Positions 43,726 to 51,700 of a stretch of 64,000 nucleotides of DNA are shown here, in pieces. The position numbers and the translations under genes were made by a program. The first letter of the stretch is position 1, and every line of letters begins with the position of its first letter. Source of the stretch: Manganitrophus sp963718695 (GTDB lineage: Bacteria > Nitrospirota > Nitrospiria > SBBL01 > Manganitrophaceae); NCBI GenBank assembly GCA_963718695.1, contig OY970371.1, positions 558,001 to 622,000 on the forward strand, read 5' to 3'. The notes under the pieces are model-generated. The model was not told the origin of the DNA. It did no database searches and was given only the letters and a program-made list of their open reading frames with translations.

Positions 43726-44379
43726 ATGGCGCGTAAACAGATTCCCGCTTTCGACCCGCAGGCCTTTCTCACCATCGTCGGAAAGGGAAAGACCATTTTG
43801 AGCTCTCGTAAAAAGGAGATCCTCTTTTCGCAAGGGGATGCCGCCGACGCCGTCTTTTATATACAGACCGGTAAGGTGAAGCTCACCGTCGTCTCCCCGA
43901 GGGGGAAAGAAGCGGTCGTTGCGGTTCTGGGCCCGAACCACTTTTTCGGCGAAGGCTGCCTGACCGCGCAGTTGGTCCGGATGGCGACCGCGAAATCGAT
44001 GGCCGATTCCACGATCGTCCGAATCGAAAAAACCGCCATGATCCGGGTGCTTCACAAAGAGCGGACCTTTTCGGAGCTTTTTATGACCTATCTTCTTTCC
44101 CGCAACGTCCGGATCGAAGAAGATCTGGTCGACCAGCTTTTCAATTCCAGCGAGAAGCGCCTTGCCCGGATTCTTCTTCTGCTGGCCAACTTCGGAAAAG
44201 AAGGGAAGCAGGAGATCGTGATCCCAAAGATGAGCCAGGAGACGCTGGCCGAAATGATCGGCACCACCCGATCGCGGGTCAGCTTCTTCATGAACAAGTT
44301 CAAGAAGCTCGGCTTCATCGAATACGACGGCGAATTGCGCATTCACAGCTCCCTCCTGAACGTCGTCCTCCACGACTAA
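43726..44379 (+). CDS. Crp/Fnr family transcriptional regulator (paralog 3)
   Basis: A 217-aa regulator, closest to paralog 1 (MARKQIPAFDPQAFLT). The beta-roll (LFSQGDAADAVFYIQTGKVK), helix (LLSRNVRIEEDLVDQLFNSS) and winged helix (SQETLAEMIGTTRSRVSFFM) are intact. The upstream AGATGYRACCYTATGGCG is shared with paralog 1, so the two are recent duplicates including their leaders. The canonical operator lies just before the gene. Confidence 0.95.
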   Translation: MARKQIPAFDPQAFLTIVGKGKTILSSRKKEILFSQGDAADAVFYIQTGKVKLTVVSPRGKEAVVAVLGPNHFFGEGCLTAQLVRMATAKSMADSTIVRIEKTAMIRVLHKERTFSELFMTYLLSRNVRIEEDLVDQLFNSSEKRLARILLLLANFGKEGKQEIVIPKMSQETLAEMIGTTRSRVSFFMNKFKKLGFIEYDGELRIHSSLLNVVLHD

Positions 44380-44425
44380 TCCCCCTTGCGGGATGATTCC
44401 CCGTGCTTCGATGATTCTTCCAAAC

Positions 44426-44468
44426 TGAGCCATTTTGATCAGACGCCGATCCCGCCTGCGCGTATAAT
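44426..44468 (+). promoter_or_regulatory. Crp-type class II operator-promoter F (DUF3494 relic)
   Basis: Palindrome TGAGCCATTTTGATCAGA at 44426-44443 and -10 TATAAT at 44463-44468; offset 37 bp. The promoter is intact although the first gene behind it is a fragment. Confidence 0.85.
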
Positions 44469-44473
44469 ACCGC

Positions 44474-44695
44474 TCAAGTGAATGGATTGCTTATGTCACC
44501 CTCAGCGGGGGCGCTCAGGCGAAGAACATCTTCTGGCAGGTTGCAGGCCAGGCGACCCTGGGAACGACCTCCGACTTCAAGGGGGTCATCCTGTCTCAAA
44601 CGCAGATCGCGCTGAATACCGGCGCAGCGATGAACGGCAGGGCCCTGGCGCAGACCGCCATTACATTAGACGCCACGGCCATCACTGCGCCGTAA
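44474..44695 (+). pseudogene. Truncated DUF3494 gene (C-terminal fragment)
   Basis: The frame from about 44474 to TAA at 44695 gives YVTLSGGAQAKNIFWQVAGQ, then LGTTSDFKGVILSQTQIALN and NGRALAQTAITLDATAITAP. This matches the last third of the DUF3494 protein encoded at 38200. No start codon lies in frame, and the signal peptide and N-terminal two-thirds are missing. The fragment begins within a few bases of the -10 box, so a deletion probably fused promoter to tail. The downstream CsbD-like gene may now use this promoter. Confidence 0.88.
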
Positions 44696-44733
44696 GCCGG
44701 CAGACGATGAAATCAGGACAATAGGGAGGATGT

Positions 44734-44937
44734 ATGAACTGGGATCAAATCGAAGGGAATTGGAAGCAGCTGAAAGGCCAGGTGAAGGAGACGTGGGGAA
44801 AGTTCACGGACGATGATCTCAACGTCATCAGCGGCCAAAAAGATAAGTTGATCGGCAAGCTGCAGGAGAAATATGGAATCGCCAAAGAAGCGGCGGAAGC
44901 CGAATTCAAAAAATTCTATGATCAGGACCGGACATAA
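44734..44937 (+). CDS. CsbD-like stress protein
   Basis: A 67-aa CsbD family protein: NWDQIEGNWKQLKGQVKETW, then GKFTDDDLNVISGQKDKLIG and a final QEKYGIAKEAAEAEFKKFY. CsbD proteins are induced under general stress and are unstructured or helical; their function is unknown. A GGGAGG site precedes the ATG. It lies 38 bp after the DUF3494 relic and probably belongs to the transcript of operator F. Confidence 0.95.
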   Translation: MNWDQIEGNWKQLKGQVKETWGKFTDDDLNVISGQKDKLIGKLQEKYGIAKEAAEAEFKKFYDQDRT

Positions 44938-45012
44938 CGGAGAGAAGCGCTGTCCCGGCGGGTGAAAATCGGCCCGGCCGGGGGCGTATTTGAGAATCTG
45001 AGGGAGGATCCA

Positions 45013-45162
45013 ATGTTGTGGACGATTGCTGTCATTTTGATGGTTCTATGGCTGCTGGGGTTGGTGAGCAGCTACACGATGGACGGGTTTATTCACATCC
45101 TGCTGGTGGTCGCGGTGATCACCGTGCTCGTCCGGATCATTCAAGGCCGGAAACTGGCGTAG
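45013..45162 (+). CDS. Lmo0937-type small membrane protein
   Basis: A 49-aa protein with two membrane helices. The start MLWTIAVILMVLWLLGLVSS at 45013 is preceded by AGGGAGGA. The YTMDGFIHILLVVAVITVLV block matches the lmo0937/DUF5670 family. It is often found beside CsbD and other stress genes, as here. Confidence 0.9.
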   Translation: MLWTIAVILMVLWLLGLVSSYTMDGFIHILLVVAVITVLVRIIQGRKLA

Positions 45163-45473
45163 CCGGCGGAAGGTCCTTACCGTATCGAAAGATCAAACGA
45201 ACGGAAGCGTATCGGCCCAAGGCCGGCATGTCGCTGGTCGCGTCGAGAGGATCTCTTTAGAAATGGACTGTCCGAAGTGTGACCGTTAAACCCGCTACGA
45301 GAGATGTTGTCACGGACCATCGCAGTTCGTGTTCTTCTTGTGTTCGTTTTGTCTGGAATGTTAGGATTGTCCTGTGCGACCTGCTTCCACTCCACTCGAT
45401 GATACATGCTTCTACTTGTTTTAAAAGCGGAGCAATGAGCGTATGAGTCGCACTGAATCAGAAGGAGGAAGTC
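45163..45473. other. Intergenic region, nothing recognised
   Basis: About 310 bp without an identified gene or operator. Only short unsupported frames are open. Confidence 0.5.
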
Positions 45474-45638
45474 ATGTCAGCAAGAAAAGCCCCGACAGAG
45501 TTGGCCGCCGAAATACTCACCGCGGATGTGGAAGTAAAAGGATATGGGGATACCCCGCTCATCAATCGGTATGAGCTTCTGTTCAATAAGATTTTAGAAT
45601 GCAGAAAAAAAGAAGACCAAACGCTTAAAGAAGGCTGA
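45474..45638 (+). CDS. Small hypothetical protein, 54 aa
   Basis: ATG at 45474 follows AAGGAGGAA at ideal spacing. The peptide runs MSARKAPTELAAEILTADVE, then KGYGDTPLINRYELLFNKIL and a lysine-rich end. No family is recognised; the strong ribosome site is the main support. Confidence 0.6.
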   Translation: MSARKAPTELAAEILTADVEVKGYGDTPLINRYELLFNKILECRKKEDQTLKEG

Positions 45639-45717
45639 ACACGCGCCCCGTCGCATGGTTCACTTCGATCATCATATGAGCGGGTGCGCTTTGCGCTTGC
45701 TTCGTACGATGTAAATT

Positions 45718-45737
45718 CCCCGCCGTTTGCGGCGGGG
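45718..45737. terminator. Stem-loop between convergent genes
   Basis: Perfect stem CCCCGCCG/CGGCGGGG with loop TTTG. It lies between the 54-aa gene and the end of the glucan-synthase gene and may work on both strands. Confidence 0.7.
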
Positions 45738-45745
45738 AGCTTCCG

Positions 45746-48700
45746 TTAAAGATCGATCGGTCCGGTTTCTATCCGCACCTCAACGGCGTGATCCTGACGA
45801 TCGTCCACCAGGCGGACGATCTGCTCAGCTTGCTCCAACCCGTCGACCGTGACACGCATCGCCCTGTTTTTCCTGTCCGCGACCCGCGTTTGCAGAATCG
45901 TCATGTGATAAATTGTTTTCCGATATCGGTAACGCAGTTTAAACGAGTCCCAGTTTGCAGGCAGGCAGGGGGAAAAAGAAAGCTTGTCCACTTCAAGTCT
46001 CACACCGAGAAGGGATTCCACAATCAATCGATACATCCAGCCGGCCGACCCGGTGTACCAGGTCCATCCGCCGCGGCCGGTGTGCGGCGAGAGGGCATAA
46101 ACGTCCGCCGCGACGACGTAGGGCTCGACCTTGTAGGTCGCCACCCCCTCCGGCGCGCCCGCATGGTTGAGCGGATTGATCATTTCAAACAGCTCCCATG
46201 CGCGCGCGTTGTCTCCCAGCGCGGCGAACGCCATCGCCGCCCAGATCGCCGCATGGGTATACTGCCCGCCGTTCTCTCTTACGCCCGGGACATACCCTTT
46301 GATATAGCCGGGATTCAGATCGGACGTGTCAAACGGCGGATCGAGCAGCTGGACCAGCGTATGTTCCCGCCGGACGAGACGCTTGTCGAGCGCTTCCATC
46401 GCCATGCGGGCCCGTTCGGCCTCCCCGGCGCCTGATAAAACGGACCAGCTTTGTGAGATCGAATCGATTTGGCATTCGGAATTTTTCGCCGAACCGAGCG
46501 GTGTTCCGTCGTCGAAGTAGGCCCGGCGGTACCACGCGCCGTCCCACCCCTGTCGCTCGATGTTCAGGCGCAGTTGGGCCGCTTCTTTTTGGCAGCGCTC
46601 GACAAAGGGGAGATCTCCGCGGAGGCGCGCAATCCGAGCGAACTGCAGGAGCAGATCGTAGACGAAAAACCCCAACCAAACACTTTCCCCTTTGCCCTGT
46701 TCGCCGACGGCGTTCATCCCGTCGTTCCAGTCACCCGAGCCGATGAGCGGCAGGCCATGCTCGCCGAACCGAAGGCCCCTCAGGATCGCCTTCACGCAGT
46801 GATCGTACAAACTCGCCGTCTGGCCGGACCGCGTCGGAAGGTCGTAATAGGAATCCTCGTCCGCGTTCACCGGGCGGCCTTCAATGAAGGGGATCGTCTC
46901 ATCCAAGACCCCGGTGTCTCCGGTGCCGAGAACGTAGCGGCAGGCCGCCAGCGGCAGCCAGAGGAAATCGTCGGAGCAGTGGGTGCGAACCCCCCGGCCC
47001 AACGGAGGGTGCCACCAATGCTGGACATCTCCCTCCGGAAACTGACGGCCGGCGCAGAGGAGCAGCTGTTCGCGCAAGAGGCGCGGCTCGGTATGGATCA
47101 GCGCCATGACATCTTGCAGCTGATCTCGAAAGCCGAAGGCCCCTCCCGATTGGTAATATCCGCTGCGCGCCCAAAGACGGCAGGCGATCGTTTGGTATAA
47201 GAGCCAGCCGTTGGTCAGAACGTTCAAAGACCGGTCGGGGGTTTCCACCTGGACCGCCCCCAATGTCTCCTTCCAGTGCAGGCGGACCGCCTCTAGCGCC
47301 CCGCGGGCGGCCGCCGACCCCCGGAAGCGGCGGGCCAGTCTGCCGGCATCCTCTGCATCGCGGCCGACACCCAGTCTGAAAATGATTTCGTGCTCTTGAC
47401 CGTCGGCCAGATCAAATGAGACCTGGATGGCGGCGCACGGATCGAGCCCCGCGCCGATCTTGCCTGAAAGCCGCGCGCGGGTCATTGCGGCGGGATTGCG
47501 AAGCGTTCCGTTGCGGCCGATGAACTCGGTCCGATCACCGCTCACTGTCCGGGTCGTGTCATCGACGTCAAAGAACGCGACCTGATTGGCGAACTCGGCG
47601 TTGTACCGGTTGCGGGCCGTCAGCGCGCCGCTGTTCGGATCGACTTCGGTTACAACGTGCATCGCCGATTTCGGCCGCAGATCCCCCAGCACCCATTCCA
47701 CATAACCGGTGGCGGAGAGCCGGCGCGGCCGGCCCGACCTGTTTCGCACTTTCAGGACCGAAAACTTGATCGAGGCGTCGAGGGCGACGTAAACGGTCAG
47801 CTCCGAGTCGATGCCGTCCTCATTGTGTTCGAATATGCTGTACCCGAATCCATGGCGGCTCACATAAGAACCGGCCCCGCGACTGGGAAGCGGGGTGGGG
47901 GACCAGAAGTGGCCGCTTTCTTCATCGCGGAGGAAAACGGCCTCTCCGCTTGGATCGCTCACCGGGTCGTTGTGCCAGGGGGTCAGTCGAAACTCGTGGG
48001 CATTCTCGCCCCAGGTGTAGGCGCTGCCACTCTCGGAAAGGACGGTTCCAAAATGCGGATTGGCCAACACATTGACCCAGGGGGCCGGCGTGACTTTCCC
48101 GGCGGCGGTTGTGATGACGTACTCGTTCCCATCGGGAGTGAATCCCCCGAGGCCGTTAAAGAGGATTAGATCGCGGCGAGGGACCTCCATCGCCCTCTTG
48201 GGGCTCGCGAGATGCGTTCTCGTCGGAGCCAAGCGAGGCGCTCGCACTTCCGCCGGGGCGCGATGGCTCATCTGCTCCGCCAGCGTTCCCCGGCTGTCGG
48301 CGATGATCACGCGCGCCACCGATTGGAGGAGGATGCGATCTTCGTTCGATATCTGGTCCGCCGGCCGGACGAAGATCCCGCCCGGCCGATCGACCACGTT
48401 GGCTTCCACCCCCGCGGCGATCAGTCCCAGGATCTGTTCTTGAAGCAATTGACGGTAACCGGCGTGATCTTCGTTCCAGATCACCAGGTCGACCGCCAGG
48501 CCCTTTAATCGCCAGTAGGCATGGGCTTGCACCATCTGGCGCACCAGCTCGATATTTCCTGCATCTGCAATCTGCAGCAGCACGATCGGCAGATCGCCGG
48601 AAATGGCATAGCCCCACAAGCCGGACTGTCCCCGCCGATTCTTGATCAGGACGCTTGGATCGGCCCGCAGCGACGAATGGGCGTAGATCACCGAATCGGC

Positions 48701-51700
48701 CAGGCGTCCATAGAGTTGCGCGTCGGCCTCCGTGGCGTTGAGCTGCCGCAGGACCACCTGGCTGTGGGTCCAGGCCAGATCGAAAACACGATCGGCCAGC
48801 CGCCGGTCCTGGTATTTCCCGGCGAGCCCTAACGCGGCGTCGTGGGTTTCGCCGATGCCGGTGACCATGTCCACGGCGGCGGATTGTTCCGGATCGAGCG
48901 TTATGCGATACCGAATCGCAACGATCGGGTCGAGCACGGAGCCTTGACTTCCGGAGAGCGGGGAAGCATCGAGGAGCGCCTGGGGAGCGGCGGCGCTGTT
49001 TCCGCGGCCGATAAACTGCGCGCGGTCGGTCTCATAGGAAATGTCTCCGATCTCCCCGCCGCGCGACGCCATCAGGTGGAACATCCAGGGGGACTGTTCG
49101 GCGGGGGAGCGGGGCCGGCGTGTGCAAAGGATCACCTGCCGCGGGTGGAGGATCTCGGTCTGAACAAAAAGATTGCTGAAGGCCGGATGGAGCGCGTCCG
49201 CCGCCGCGGGGGCGAGGACCACCTCCGCGTAGCTGGTCACCTCGATCGTTCTGCGCGACCGGGAGCGGTTGGTGATATGAACACGGCGCAATTCGATATC
49301 ATCTTCCGGCGAAACGACCATCTCGGTATGGGTCTCGAAATCGTGGTCGCGACGGCGGAACTCCGCCCGTCCTTCCGAGAAGATCGCTTCGTAGTGCGCC
49401 GATTTTTTGAGTGTCGGTTGATAAGCCGTAGACCAGAATTGTCCACTTTCCACGTCGCGGATGTAGCAGAACGTCCCCCGGTCATCGCAGGTGCTGTCCT
49501 CGCGCCACCGTGTGACGGCGAGCTCTTTCCAGCGGCTGTAGCCCCCTCCCGCGTTCGTGACCATGACATGGTATCTTCCGTTCGACAATAACTGCACTTC
49601 GGGGATCGGCGTGTCGGGGGTATCGAGGACCCGCACCGGCATCTCCGGACCGCTGGAGGCGGTGCGGCTCTCGGAGAGTTCGGTCGCCTGCGCATGAAAT
49701 AGTGTAGCCTTTGGAATCCGCTCCTGAAGCAACAACAAGGCGGCCTGGAAGAGCGGGTTCGACTCAAATCGTTTCTGCATCGGACGGTCCAGCAGCAGAT
49801 AGGCCAGGGAGAGGAGGCTCATCCCCTGGTGATGGGCCATGAAGGAGCGAACCACAACGCTCGATTCCCCCCGCCGGAGACGCGACGGCGTGTAGTCGAT
49901 CGCTTCATAAAAACCGTATTGGCCCTCGAATCCTTCATCGGAGAGTCGCTGCAGGTTCAGACACGCCGCCTCCGGCGCCACCATCAAGGCAAGCACGGAG
50001 GCATACGGCGCAACAACCAGCTCCTCGGAAAGTCCGCGCTTGAGTCCCAGGCCGGGAACGCCGAAGGCGCGGTACTGGTAATTAAGATGGACGTCGACCA
50101 TGTTGTAGCCCGATTCCGACATTCCCCAGGGGACGCCGCGCTGCCTTCCATACTCGATCTGTCGCGCGACGGCCGCCCGATAGGTTTGGTCGAGCAAGCT
50201 GTTCTCATACGTCGGCATCACCAGAAGCGGCATGAGGTACTCGAACATCGAGCCGCTCCATGACAGGAGGACCGGTTCTCCTGCGGTCCTTGTCAGCAGT
50301 CGCCCGAGGGCGAACCAGCTCTCCTGCGGCAGCGCTCCCTGCGCAATCGCCAGGAAGGTGCACAATCTTGCTTCGGAAGCGAGCAGGTCGTAGTAACCGG
50401 CGTCGCGCCGCCGCTCGCTCACGTTATACCCGATCGCCATCAGCCTGCGCGTTTTGTCGAACAGGAAGCCGTAGTCGATGCGCGCAAAATCACCCGCCAG
50501 AAGCGCAAGGGATTCGATCGCCGCCATCCGCTCCGCCGCGCGGCGGCTCGCATTCGCAATGAGCGGTCTCAACTCATTCAGCCACCCGCGTTCTTCGGCG
50601 CTCGAAGCGGCGCCGAGCTGCTGTTCGAGGGCCGGCAAGCAGGTTTTCTCAAGTGTTTCCAGTTCGCGCAACGTTGGGATTTTTTCGACGCCGGGGAATT
50701 CAGCCGGCCGACCCGGTCGCGCCCCCAGCGAGGCCCAGGGAGCGAGAAAGAGCAATTCATCGAGGGCGGCGCGGCATTGTTTTGCGAGTGTTCGAGCCCA
50801 AAGGCTTGCGTCGCTTCTGGTGGCCTCTCCTTCCCCTGGGCGATCGGTCGGTCCATCGAGGCGGCCGGCAAATTCCGAGGCGTCTGCTGTCAGCCGGTCG
50901 AGGCAGCGCCACGCGGCGGCGAGGGTGGTCGGCGGAGATTGGATGGAAGCTTCAAGCGCGGTTTCGAATGAGGCGAGCGCCGCCGGGGCGGTTTCCCCGG
51001 AGAGATCGACGAGAATCCGAAAGGTGTCATGAAGCCCCTGAAACAGGCGGGCCTCCAGGATGGGACGGTCGAGTAGTTCGAGCAGTCCCGGCCGCAACGT
51101 GAGCAAATGGCAGGCGAGGTTCCCGCTGTCGACCGTCGAAACATAGAGGGGGTGGAGCGGTTTTAAAGAGGTCGTCTCGTACCAGTTGTAGAAATGTCCT
51201 TGATACCGCTCCAAGCGCTCCATGGCGCGCAGCGTGTTTGCGGTCCGCTCGATGAGGAGTCCGGCCGGAATGTAGCCGAAGTCATATGCGGACAGATTCG
51301 CAAGGAGCGCCAGACCGATATTGGTCGGTGAGGTCCGATGCGCAATGACGGCTTCCCGATACTCCTGCCGGTTATCGGGCGGGAGCCAATGGTCTTCCGG
51401 GCCGACAAAGGTCTCAAAGAAGGCCCAGGTCTTCCGGGAGATCTTCCTGAGAAAAAGGGTCTGCTCCGCCGTCAGCTGCGCTTCGCGCCGGCTGATCGGC
51501 CGGCTGAGCCACCAGGTGACGGCGGGTGAAGCGAGCCATAAAATAAGAATCGGCCCCGCCGCCGCCAACGCCGCGGGGCGTTGAATCGCCAACCCCATCG
51601 CTGTGGCGAGGGCGATCATCGGGGCGATCCACATGGCGCGGAAAGAGGCGGGGAGGTCCATTCGGCGATTTCGGTTCACCTCACTCGACGGGCTCCATTC

